46,197 bases of DNA from positions 1 to 46,197 of the forward strand of contig JBEIHC010000006.1 in the NCBI GenBank assembly GCA_040381555.1, in the 5' to 3' direction. This stretch comes from CANHCC01 sp040381555. Its GTDB lineage: Bacteria; Bacteroidota; Bacteroidia; J057; RFSG01. A program made the position numbers and the translations under genes. Below the pieces are notes generated by a model, which was not told the DNA's origin, made no database searches, and worked only from the letters and a program-made list of their open reading frames with translations. Of the stretch, positions 25,318 through 33,389 are shown one piece after another; positions within the stretch are counted from its first letter, which is position 1; every line of letters begins with the position of its first letter.

Positions 25318-27339
25318 TCAATAAGATGCAATTATTTTTTTTTGGGCCTCTTCCAAGCTTTCCATCGGCAAACTACAAGTCTGCCCCGTGCACGAATACC
25401 AAACTACTTTCTCCCCGGACATTTGCTTATCTCTCAATTGAGGATAGAGATAGTTGCATCCCGAATGAAAATATAATAATCCTGGAAACCAACCATTTAG
25501 ACTTGTTCGCCCTACAGAACTAAAGGTTTCAAATAAATTTCCTTCTTCCAAGCAAACTAACTCAGGTTCCGGCCCCTTCAGCAACTGCTCGAGCATAAGC
25601 CAGTGACCGAATGCCCTAGGATAAGCTACAGCAACAGAGGCAATCTTTGAAACCATTTGATCCGCACGCCAAATCCAGCCTCTATTATCAGTCAATCGAC
25701 CCAACATCCATAAATTTTCTGCCATGACAGCATTTCCAGATGGCTGGGCATTATCATAAAAATCTTTTTTTCGAACTATAAGACCTAATGCATGCTCGGG
25801 TGCCGAAAAATAATACCCATCGGATGAATCCAACAGCAACAAATCTGCCTCGTGAAGTAATTCAATAGCTTTCTCGAGCCAATGAGGACAATTCCAGAGC
25901 CAAGCTCCTTCGATCAATCCTCTAATTAGGTAAGCATAATCTTCCAATGTAGCGGGAATACCGGTATTGGTATGCAGAAGTCCTTGTTCTTGTATGCGAG
26001 AATTTATCAGGTACTCTCCCAATTTTATCCCTGCCAATTTCCATTCTTCTTCGGGAAAATATTTCCAAATCTGAGCCCAAGCTTGCAACATTAAACCATT
26101 CCAAGATGTCAGAGTCTTTGTATCTGTCAAAGGGCGTATTCTATCTTGCCGGGCTTCTCTGAGTTTGCCAAACCAGCTGAGCTCCTGAGCTGTATTCATT
26201 TCACTGAACAAATTAGGACGGTATAAAATATTGACTCCCTCCCAATTGCCCTGTTTTGTACAACCAAAACGCAAACAGAATTCATCAGATTCAGATCCGA
26301 GAATTTTATCTAACGCTTCTTTTGTCCAGGTATAATATTTCCCTTCTTCCCCTTCACTATCAGCATCCAAAGCAGCATAGCAGGCTCCCGTTTCAGGGTC
26401 TGTCATTTCTCTCAAAATAAATGATGCCGTTTGATAAACCAGATTTTTCCATGACTCTTCTTGATATTTCCCCCAGGCCTCCGCATACAGAATCAACAAA
26501 GCAGCATTGTCATATAGCATTTTTTCAAAATGAGGGACTCTCCAGGCTGCATCTACAGTATATCGATGAAATCCTCCCCCTGCCTGATCATACAAGCCCC
26601 CCGAAGCCATTTGATTTAGGCTTGTGACAAGCATTTCTTCTACCTGGGGATTTGTTTTATCAACAGGTAAAGTAGTCAGTAGAAAGCGCAAAACAAAAGA
26701 GGCTGGAAATTTGGGCGCGCCTTCGAATCCTCCCCGGAGCGAATCAAATTTTTGATGCAACTGAATCAGCGCCCGTGCAGTGATGTTTTCTGGAGGAGAT
26801 GCATCTAGTTTTAAGAATGCCGGCGCAGAACCTATATGATTTGTCAGCCTTTCTGCTTGCTCCAATACTTTCTCTTTTTCATTTTGATACAGATTGGAAA
26901 TATATTTTAGTACCGTCATCCATCCGGGCCTGCCAGAATGATCTACGGGGGGAAAATAAGTACCTCCATAAAATGGTCTGCCTTGCGGGGTCAAAAAACA
27001 ATTTAAGGGCCACCCCCCATTGCCTGCAATAGCCTGCACGGCTTCCATATAGATATCATCTACGGCAGGATACTCCTCCCTATCCACTTTGATACAAACA
27101 AAATTCCGATTCATGACCTCTGCCACAGCCACATCTTCAAAGGACTCTCGTTCCATTACATGACACCAATGGCAAGCAGCATATCCTATACTAACAAGGA
27201 TAGGTTTATCTTCTTGCTGCGCTTTCAGAAAGGCCTCCTGACTCCAAGGATACCAATCAACAGGGTTGTGAGCATGTTGTTGTAAATAAGGACTGCTTTC
27301 CTGAATCAGTCGATTCGGAGTGAGTGGATTAGAATCCAT
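25318..27339 (-). CDS. thioredoxin-fold DUF255 / SSP411 (YyaL) family protein
   Basis: 673 aa, full length. N-terminal thioredoxin-like domain (about 1-170) with the redox motif C56-H-W-C59 (AACHWCHVME) and the family motif AGNGGWPLNCFLTPQGRPFYGGTYFPP (about 103-130). The remaining 500 residues form an (alpha/alpha)6 barrel resembling N-acylglucosamine 2-epimerase/cellobiose epimerase folds (PHFEKMLYDNA, DADSEGEEGKYYTW). The physiological substrate is not established for the family. It is the last gene of a hem-associated run, 8 nt after hemD. Confidence 0.92.
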   Translation of the reverse strand: MDSNPLTPNRLIQESSPYLQQHAHNPVDWYPWSQEAFLKAQQEDKPILVSIGYAACHWCHVMERESFEDVAVAEVMNRNFVCIKVDREEYPAVDDIYMEAVQAIAGNGGWPLNCFLTPQGRPFYGGTYFPPVDHSGRPGWMTVLKYISNLYQNEKEKVLEQAERLTNHIGSAPAFLKLDASPPENITARALIQLHQKFDSLRGGFEGAPKFPASFVLRFLLTTLPVDKTNPQVEEMLVTSLNQMASGGLYDQAGGGFHRYTVDAAWRVPHFEKMLYDNAALLILYAEAWGKYQEESWKNLVYQTASFILREMTDPETGACYAALDADSEGEEGKYYTWTKEALDKILGSESDEFCLRFGCTKQGNWEGVNILYRPNLFSEMNTAQELSWFGKLREARQDRIRPLTDTKTLTSWNGLMLQAWAQIWKYFPEEEWKLAGIKLGEYLINSRIQEQGLLHTNTGIPATLEDYAYLIRGLIEGAWLWNCPHWLEKAIELLHEADLLLLDSSDGYYFSAPEHALGLIVRKKDFYDNAQPSGNAVMAENLWMLGRLTDNRGWIWRADQMVSKIASVAVAYPRAFGHWLMLEQLLKGPEPELVCLEEGNLFETFSSVGRTSLNGWFPGLLYFHSGCNYLYPQLRDKQMSGEKVVWYSCTGQTCSLPMESLEEAQKKIIASY

Positions 27340-27347
27340 TTAAACAG

Positions 27348-28097
27348 TTACTTATTAGTTGTTTTTAGATAATTTTCAATCGCACCGGCCATAGAGGGTG
27401 TATTGGGAAGAGGGGCTTCAATATCAATTCGAAGACCTGCATCTCTAGCAGCTTGGGCAGTGGTAGGTCCAAATACACCAATGCGCGTTTCGTCCTGAAG
27501 AAAATCTGGGAAGTTTTTGAATAAAGATTCTATTCCCGAGGGAGAGAAAAAGCAAAGTAAATCGTAATTCTTAATTTGAATATCACTCAAATCTGAAGAT
27601 ACCGTATTATAAATGACAGCTTCTTTAATATGGTATCCACTGGCATGCATGAAATCTGTCAAATCGGTACGATGAATATCACTGCAAGGATAAATGTACT
27701 TTTCATTGGGGTACTTTTTAATCAGGGGCATTAAATCCTTGGCGGTTTTTTCTCCTACAAAAAGTTTCCTCTTCCGAATGGTGATGTATTTCTGCAAATA
27801 CTTGGCGGTAGCCTCACTTACACAGAAATACTTCATATCGGCAGGCATTTCTATTTTCAATTCTTTACAGATTCGAAAATAATTATCTACAGCATATTTA
27901 CTTGTGATGATAACAGCCGTAAACTTGAGAGGGTCTAAATTTTGCTTTCGAAATTCAGGTGCACTGATGCCCTGTATTTGTATAAACTTGCGAAACTCAA
28001 CGCGGATATTCCACTTTTTGCCAATTTGAACAAACGGATTATCCTCATCTGTAGGCTGTGGTTGAGAAATGAGAATGCTCTTAACTTTCGATGCCAT
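27348..28097 (-). CDS. hemD: uroporphyrinogen-III synthase
   Basis: 249 aa. Cyclises hydroxymethylbilane with D-ring inversion in tetrapyrrole synthesis. The family is poorly conserved, but the two-domain fold pattern is present: TAVIITSKYAVDNYFRI, FCVSEATAKYL, FVGEKTAKDL, YPCSDIHRTDL, VIYNTV, FFSPSGIESLF, and the C-terminal GPTTAQAARDAGL. The 17-nt overlap with the upstream hemC gene supports the call and implies translational coupling. Confidence 0.92.
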   Translation of the reverse strand: MASKVKSILISQPQPTDEDNPFVQIGKKWNIRVEFRKFIQIQGISAPEFRKQNLDPLKFTAVIITSKYAVDNYFRICKELKIEMPADMKYFCVSEATAKYLQKYITIRKRKLFVGEKTAKDLMPLIKKYPNEKYIYPCSDIHRTDLTDFMHASGYHIKEAVIYNTVSSDLSDIQIKNYDLLCFFSPSGIESLFKNFPDFLQDETRIGVFGPTTAQAARDAGLRIDIEAPLPNTPSMAGAIENYLKTTNK

Positions 28098-29004
28098 TTA
28101 AGTAATCTTTACCTCCTGATGATAAAACAGAATTAGCCAGTGCAACACCCAAATTTACCGCTTGGTTCGACTGGCCCTCAACTTCCTGGCGTATGACCCC
28201 AGAACCATCCATTGCAGCAATACCCCCGGCAAGGGTTAGAGTATCAGCTGTTAAAGTTGCCAGTCCAAAAATGGGTGCGTGGCAACCTCCATTCATTCTA
28301 TTGAGAAAAGCTCTTTCTGCCGTAATTTCAATTTCTGCCGGAATATCATTTAATAGATACCGCAAATCTGTCCGATTGGGATGCCCTTTTCTAGCCATTA
28401 CGGCCACAGCACCCTGAGCAACTGCCGGAGAAAACTGACTCACAGAAAATTTTTGGCGTATGTAAGATTTAAAACCAGCACGAGCAACCCCTGCGAAGGC
28501 TAAAATTATTCCATCGTACTCCCCACGCTTCAATTTTTCTAAACGGGTATCCAAATTGCCTCTCAACTCAGCTACCTCATGCATCGGAAAATAATTTCTC
28601 AGAAAAGCTTGCCTTCTTAATGAAGAAGTACCTATTCGAAAAGTTCTGGAAAAATTCTCAAAATGAACTTCTTCAGAGTTAGCCAGCAAAACATCCCGCG
28701 GATCTTCCCGCTTCATCACCGCCACTATTTCTAATTCATCCGAAAACTCAGTAGGAATATCTTTCGCACTATGCACTGCAAGATCAATCTTTCCCTGTTC
28801 AAGTGCATCATCTAATGCCCGGGTAAATACGCCTTTTTCCCCGATTTTACTGATAGAAGTTTCTAATAGCTGATCCCCTATCGTTTGAATCAGAACTATT
28901 TCTGTAGAAAATCCAGCTTGCTCCAAGATAGCGCGAACTGCATCCGCCTGCCATCTTGCCAAGCGGCTTGCCCGAGTACCTATCTTTATTAACGATTTGT
29001 GCAT
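28081..29004 (-). CDS. hemC: porphobilinogen deaminase (hydroxymethylbilane synthase)
   Basis: 307 aa. Polymerises four porphobilinogens on a dipyrromethane primer. The primer-binding cysteine is C241 (NGGCHAP), and the catalytic Asp is D82 in VHSAKDIPTE. The substrate-binding basic motifs GTSSLRRQA (126-134) and RGNLDTRLEKL are intact. Its ATG abuts the stop of the upstream DUF4271-like gene (TAA then ATG with no gap) and its 3' end overlaps hemD by 17 nt. Confidence 0.97.
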   Translation of the reverse strand: MHKSLIKIGTRASRLARWQADAVRAILEQAGFSTEIVLIQTIGDQLLETSISKIGEKGVFTRALDDALEQGKIDLAVHSAKDIPTEFSDELEIVAVMKREDPRDVLLANSEEVHFENFSRTFRIGTSSLRRQAFLRNYFPMHEVAELRGNLDTRLEKLKRGEYDGIILAFAGVARAGFKSYIRQKFSVSQFSPAVAQGAVAVMARKGHPNRTDLRYLLNDIPAEIEITAERAFLNRMNGGCHAPIFGLATLTADTLTLAGGIAAMDGSGVIRQEVEGQSNQAVNLGVALANSVLSSGGKDYLNGIES

Positions 29005-30645
29005 TTAGAAAACAAGCAACCAAGGCAAAATTTCGAAGGTGCAAATATACAAAAAAATAAGGATGGGTGTGAATCGAAATTGCTGGTTTAATCCGGCGGC
29101 CAACAGGACAATATGCCTGGTAAAATAGAGAAATACAATAAACAGGGCAAAAACTTCAATTGAAGACTGATGCCTAAGGGGTGCATACAGCAAATATAAA
29201 GCAAGGGCAGGCAAGATAATTACAAATGGAAATGCTGACAAGATATTGATATCCAAATATATACGCTGAAGCCAGGCAATTCGAAAAACGGAACTCATGA
29301 ATGAAATAAATATAATGCGGATAAAAAGTAAGCTCATTTCCCAAGCAAATACCAGCACCCAAATAAAAAGGGGATTCCAATCAGATACCAAAACCTGGTG
29401 TACCCAGGAATCTACCCCGGACAAAAAAGCTGCAGTAGGTACCACACAATTGAGTTGTAAATAATACAAGTACAGGGCAATAGCCGAGGAGGTGATTGTA
29501 ATTCTTACGAGGGTAATTAGAGAATTTTCTACTGGTCTTAAGAATTTTCTGTTACCGATCATTTCCTGCTCCAATCGTCTGGTATAAAGCCACCGAAGCT
29601 GCAGGGTAAACCACTGAGGTTGAATGAGCCTGAAAATAACCAGACCAATCATGGGTATTAGAAAAAGTATTAACACAAAAAAATTATCTCGGTTTCGTTG
29701 ACATTTTAAGGCATCGAAAGGACCAAACCATTTTCCAAAATAGGCAGTTGGTTTTCCCTCTTCTGTTTTCCAAAATACTTTCTCTAAGAAATATACCTCG
29801 CGACTGAGGGGAAATGCATTAAACCAAGCAATTTTTTTTGCATTAGCCAAAGAAAAAACGCGAGTATACCCTGCTTCCAAAAAAGCCTCCAACACTCTTC
29901 CTGAAGGCTCCATGGAAAAATATACCTTCTTCACTCCTGCATATTCCATGTCTTCCAAATCGGAACGAAGCCTTTCGGTGGAAACATTGTACCAATTTTG
30001 CTCAGTAAACGGCGTGTACACAATCACGGAATCGGATTGATAATCCCAAGGAATTCGATCTTTTCCAACTACAGAATCTGATTGAGTAAGAATCCATACT
30101 CCCCGGTGAATGCCAAGTGCCTTTTGTAATCCTGGTGCTATAGTGGCTCCAGATTGCATCAGCTCAACGCGCAACAAATTCCCCTTCTCTTGGAGCCAAT
30201 CTTGTTGCAATGGTATCATCACCCCCTCAAAAGGCTTGTCATGAAGAATTAACAGCCTGCCATTTAAGTATATAGCAGCCTTCCAGGCAATGCCTTCGAA
30301 ACAAAGAAAGTAAGTCAAACTGTCTGGCCGCAACTTAAATGAATAACTTAACCCAAGTTCTTCCAGCTTATTTTCCCAAAACGGAACCCGCCACTCTTTC
30401 CCCTGGTCATCGGTCCAATACCCAGACAAAGACTGAACCGGCTTATAAGATTTCCATTCTCGGCCGGGCAGAAATTTATCCTCTATCGGAAAAGGGAAAT
30501 AATTCCCCCCCCAGGTTTTTGAAACCATGAGAACTATTGATAATAAGATAAAGAATCTAATCACAGGCCCAAAATTGCAAAAAGTAAGCGAGGCAATAAC
30601 TCTTCCTTTCGCTGAATCCTGATTTTTCCTTACTTGCCTCTTCAT
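29005..30645 (-). CDS. jelly-roll domain fused to DUF4271-like membrane domain
   Basis: 546 aa. A signal-like helix occupies about 28-46. Residues about 55-190 read as a galactose-binding-type beta-sandwich of the glycosyl-hydrolase-2 sort (FEGIAWKAAIYLNGRLL, HDKPFEGV, GNLLRVELMQSG). From about 318 to the end there are some six or seven membrane helices ending YICTFEILPWLLVF, matching the DUF4271 family that accompanies hemC/hemD in Bacteroidota. The fusion with a sugar-binding-like ectodomain is unusual. The ATG at 30645 lies 14 bp from the divergent ispF start, and a GTG at 30564 just before the hydrophobic segment is an alternative start. Function unknown; it is coupled to hemC. Confidence 0.7.
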   Translation of the reverse strand: MKRQVRKNQDSAKGRVIASLTFCNFGPVIRFFILLSIVLMVSKTWGGNYFPFPIEDKFLPGREWKSYKPVQSLSGYWTDDQGKEWRVPFWENKLEELGLSYSFKLRPDSLTYFLCFEGIAWKAAIYLNGRLLILHDKPFEGVMIPLQQDWLQEKGNLLRVELMQSGATIAPGLQKALGIHRGVWILTQSDSVVGKDRIPWDYQSDSVIVYTPFTEQNWYNVSTERLRSDLEDMEYAGVKKVYFSMEPSGRVLEAFLEAGYTRVFSLANAKKIAWFNAFPLSREVYFLEKVFWKTEEGKPTAYFGKWFGPFDALKCQRNRDNFFVLILFLIPMIGLVIFRLIQPQWFTLQLRWLYTRRLEQEMIGNRKFLRPVENSLITLVRITITSSAIALYLYYLQLNCVVPTAAFLSGVDSWVHQVLVSDWNPLFIWVLVFAWEMSLLFIRIIFISFMSSVFRIAWLQRIYLDINILSAFPFVIILPALALYLLYAPLRHQSSIEVFALFIVFLYFTRHIVLLAAGLNQQFRFTPILIFLYICTFEILPWLLVF

Positions 30646-30659
30646 TGAAGCAAAGAAAA

Positions 30660-31151
30660 ATGAACAACTTTCCTAAAATTCGGGTAGGCTATGGGTATGA
30701 TGTCCATCGACTGGGAGAAAATAGAGAATTATACCTCGGAGGTGTACGACTAGAATATACTCTCGGACTAATCGGCCATTCAGATGCTGATGTATTGCTC
30801 CATGCCATTTGCGATGCACTCTTAGGAGCTGCAGGATTAAGAGACATTGGGTTTCATTTTCCAGACACTGACGGGACCTACAAAGGAATTGACAGCAAAA
30901 TACTTCTTGAAAAAACCTATGATCTGATACAATCAGAAGGCTATCAGTTGGGCAATTTAGACTGTACGCTCATCGCAGAGGCCCCTAAAATAAACCCTCA
31001 TATCGGAGAAATGAAGGCTAGAATCGCAAAAATATTGAATTGCTCGGAAAATGACATAGGCATTAAAGCCACTACAAGTGAAAAAATAGGGTTTGTAGGC
31101 AGAGAGGAAGGAATGGCAGCCCATTGTGTTGCCTTAATTCTAAAATTCTGA
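30660..31151 (+). CDS. ispF: 2-C-methyl-D-erythritol 2,4-cyclodiphosphate synthase
   Basis: 163 aa. MEP pathway enzyme that cyclises CDP-ME 2-phosphate to MEcPP. The metal ligands D14 and H16 (YGYDVHRLG) and H48 (GHSDADVLLHAICDALLGA) are present, as is the C-terminal IGIKATTSEKIGFVGREEG block. I chose the ATG at 30660 because it gives the usual length; an upstream in-frame TTG at 30645 would add five residues. It is divergent from the DUF4271-type gene. Confidence 0.97.
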   Translation: MNNFPKIRVGYGYDVHRLGENRELYLGGVRLEYTLGLIGHSDADVLLHAICDALLGAAGLRDIGFHFPDTDGTYKGIDSKILLEKTYDLIQSEGYQLGNLDCTLIAEAPKINPHIGEMKARIAKILNCSENDIGIKATTSEKIGFVGREEGMAAHCVALILKF

Positions 31152-31561
31152 ATAAATAAAGTTCAGATTATTTTTAGGGCAAAATAAAAACTCAATCATA
31201 ACAAGAAGGTTGGTGCATAATCCTCTGCACCCACCCTGACTATTTATTCCTTAGCCTAAAAGGATATTTTCCGAGTAAATACAAATTAAATCTTCTAGAA
31301 AATCATTGGAGGCAAGGGTACCTTGCAATTGATTCTTCATTTTCTGAATATTGGTTGCCCCCAAAAAATCGGGGTAAGGGTACCTTACCATTCATCAACC
31401 CATTTTTTGAGCATTAATCCCCCCTAAAAAACCGTTTACTGCACTCTATTGTCTTGATTATTTACTCACTTAGAAATAAAGTGAGTTTCATTCGATTTTA
31501 ATAGAACACAGTTTGTACTTAATCCTTAAAATAAATTTTCAGATATTTTATCCAAATGTGC
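31152..31561. other. gene-free gap between convergent ispF and MBL-fold gene
   Basis: 410 bp, AT-rich. It holds two near-palindromic 15-mers that resemble each other, GCAAGGGTACCTTGC (31312-31326) and GTAAGGGTACCTTAC (31374-31388), and a hairpin at 31464-31486. No ORF or RNA gene is recognised. Confidence 0.6.
31464..31486. terminator. small hairpin, possible terminator between ispF and MBL-fold gene
   Basis: The arms ACTCACTT / AAGTGAGT (8 bp) have a 7-nt loop. The right side carries TTTCATTCGATTTT. It is a modest candidate serving either convergent gene. Confidence 0.4.
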
Positions 31562-32212
31562 TCAACCAAATTTACCACTCAAAAAAGGATTATACTTCCG
31601 CTCATGATTAATATCCGTAGAGTCTCCATGCCCCGGTAAAACTAAAGTTGATTCAGGTAAAGTAAACAACTTACTCCTGATTCCAGAAAGCAATAATTCC
31701 AAATTCCCACCAGGTAAATCCGTCCGTCCAATACTTTCCCTAAACAATACATCTCCTGCAAAAAGCAATGCCTGATCTTTTAAATAAAAACATAAACCAT
31801 CCTGAGAATGCCCTGGCACACTGAGCACTTCCCAATTCAGGCCAATCAATTGAAGTACATCTTCCCCTTTCAGCAATCTGTGAGCCGGCGGAGATTGCTC
31901 CGGAAAAATCCCCATACCAGGCCCATAAGACATCACAGATTCAAACGCCGAAACTTCTCCAGCAGGCGCCATTAATGGAATTCCCCATTCGCGCATCACA
32001 AAGGCATTGCCTAAGATATGATCAATGTGACAATGGGTGTTTAGGACCGCAATAGGCTTAAGTCCTTTGTCCTGAATGAAGGTTCGGAACTCTTCGCGCT
32101 CCTCTTCCTCATAACATCCCGGGTCCAAAATAACAGCCTCCTTCTGCTCATTCCAAATCAAATAAGTGTTTTCGTAAAAGGGGTTAAATACAAAGGTCTG
32201 TAGGGTAATCAT
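31562..32212 (-). CDS. MBL-fold metal-dependent hydrolase, glyoxalase II-like
   Basis: 216 aa from the ATG at 32212; the longer start at 32239 would overlap the divergent oxidoreductase gene. The binuclear metal motif is H60-C-H62-I-D64-H65 (THCHIDH), followed by PGHSQDGLCFYL, LFAGDVLF and the late PGHGDSTDINHE. It is the short form of the glyoxalase II family, lacking the C-terminal substrate domain. The substrate is probably a thioester or persulfide, but cannot be set from sequence. Confidence 0.92.
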   Translation of the reverse strand: MITLQTFVFNPFYENTYLIWNEQKEAVILDPGCYEEEEREEFRTFIQDKGLKPIAVLNTHCHIDHILGNAFVMREWGIPLMAPAGEVSAFESVMSYGPGMGIFPEQSPPAHRLLKGEDVLQLIGLNWEVLSVPGHSQDGLCFYLKDQALLFAGDVLFRESIGRTDLPGGNLELLLSGIRSKLFTLPESTLVLPGHGDSTDINHERKYNPFLSGKFG

Positions 32213-32215
32213 GTG

Positions 32216-32223
32216 TAAGTTTG
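32216..32223 (+). promoter_or_regulatory. possible -7 box TAAGTTTG at the FAD oxidoreductase start
   Basis: Exact TAnnTTTG, ending 8 nt before the ATG at 32231. If used, the mRNA would be leaderless or nearly so. There is no clear -33 element. Confidence 0.25.
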
Positions 32224-32230
32224 TTGCTGT

Positions 32231-33307
32231 ATGAAACAATCTGATGGAAAAGAAATAATTCTGGGAGGCGGGCTCGCAGGTTATTTCCTGGCAGCAAATT
32301 TAATCAAAGCTGGTCGTAAGGTGTTATTGATTCATAATCCTTTGCAAACGGGCGCTTCCGGAGTCGCCGCCGGACTGGTAAATCCCATCACTGGCAGGCA
32401 ATATGTTTTGACCTGGCGCGCCTTAGAATTGCTGGATGCACTCGATGAGTTCCTGAGTGACCCCCTATTTGAACCTTTAAATAAGTTTTATCATCGAATG
32501 CCCATTTACAGGCCTTTTCCAGATATTTTTTCCGGAAATGAATGGGCAGCTAAAACTGCCTGGTCAGAATATCATAGCTTATGTCAAGTAGATTTCAATC
32601 CATGGCAACCCGATCTACTCAAAAATCCGTTTGGAGGTATTGCCCATTTGCGCAGCGGTTGGTTGGATATCCCGCCTTTTTTATCATCCTTAAATCTCTT
32701 ATTACATAAAACCGGGAATTTCTCTGAGATTAAGGCACATCTAAATTATAATTCCATTTCACCGGAAAGAAATGAAGTTATCCTAAATGGAGAACAAATT
32801 CCGTATCAGAATTTAATCTTTTGCGAAGGGATTAAGGCAGTAAACAACCCTTGGTTCAAAATTCTCTTAATTCCCCTCAAAGGACAATTACTTACCCTAT
32901 CATCAGAGGAATTTCCCGATCGAATTGTTTCTTCCGGAGTCTTCATGATTCCTTTGGGGAATGGACAGTATCGTATGGGATCTACTTATGAAAGAGAATT
33001 TACCCTTGAAGGGCCTGATGAAAAAGGAAAAAATAATTTACTGCAAGAAGTAGGTCGTTGGTGGATTCCGCCCATTCATCAGGTTACAAGGCACGATTCA
33101 GGAATCAGGCCTACAACACAAGATAGAATGCCTCTTCTGGGAAGGCAGGAGACTTTCCCCAATTTATGGATATTAAATGGATTGGGGGCAAAAGGAGTAT
33201 TACAAGGTCCTGCATTAGCGAAATTGATGACACAGGCCATCGTTCAAAACTCCGATTCAATTTTCTGGAAAGAAATACAAACCTCCCGAAAAAAGGCAAT
33301 TCTGTAA
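32231..33307 (+). CDS. FAD-dependent oxidoreductase (DAO family)
   Basis: 358 aa. The N-terminal Rossmann dinucleotide motif GGGLAG (12-17) is followed by the VLLIH strand and the ASGVAAGLVNP block typical of glycine oxidase/DAO-type flavoproteins. A C-terminal FAD-contact region contains SGIRPTTQDRMPLLG and LNGLGAKGVLQGPALAK. No membrane segment. The substrate is probably an amine or amino acid, not resolvable here. The ATG is 18 bp from the divergent MBL-fold start, and the next gene follows after 82 bp. Confidence 0.88.
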   Translation: MKQSDGKEIILGGGLAGYFLAANLIKAGRKVLLIHNPLQTGASGVAAGLVNPITGRQYVLTWRALELLDALDEFLSDPLFEPLNKFYHRMPIYRPFPDIFSGNEWAAKTAWSEYHSLCQVDFNPWQPDLLKNPFGGIAHLRSGWLDIPPFLSSLNLLLHKTGNFSEIKAHLNYNSISPERNEVILNGEQIPYQNLIFCEGIKAVNNPWFKILLIPLKGQLLTLSSEEFPDRIVSSGVFMIPLGNGQYRMGSTYEREFTLEGPDEKGKNNLLQEVGRWWIPPIHQVTRHDSGIRPTTQDRMPLLGRQETFPNLWILNGLGAKGVLQGPALAKLMTQAIVQNSDSIFWKEIQTSRKKAIL

Positions 33308-33389
33308 TCTAACCACCGAAATATTCGTAAATTAGTAGAATCAAAAATAGATTCAGTCAAAGGATAAAAATAATCGTATAAAGAAGCAG

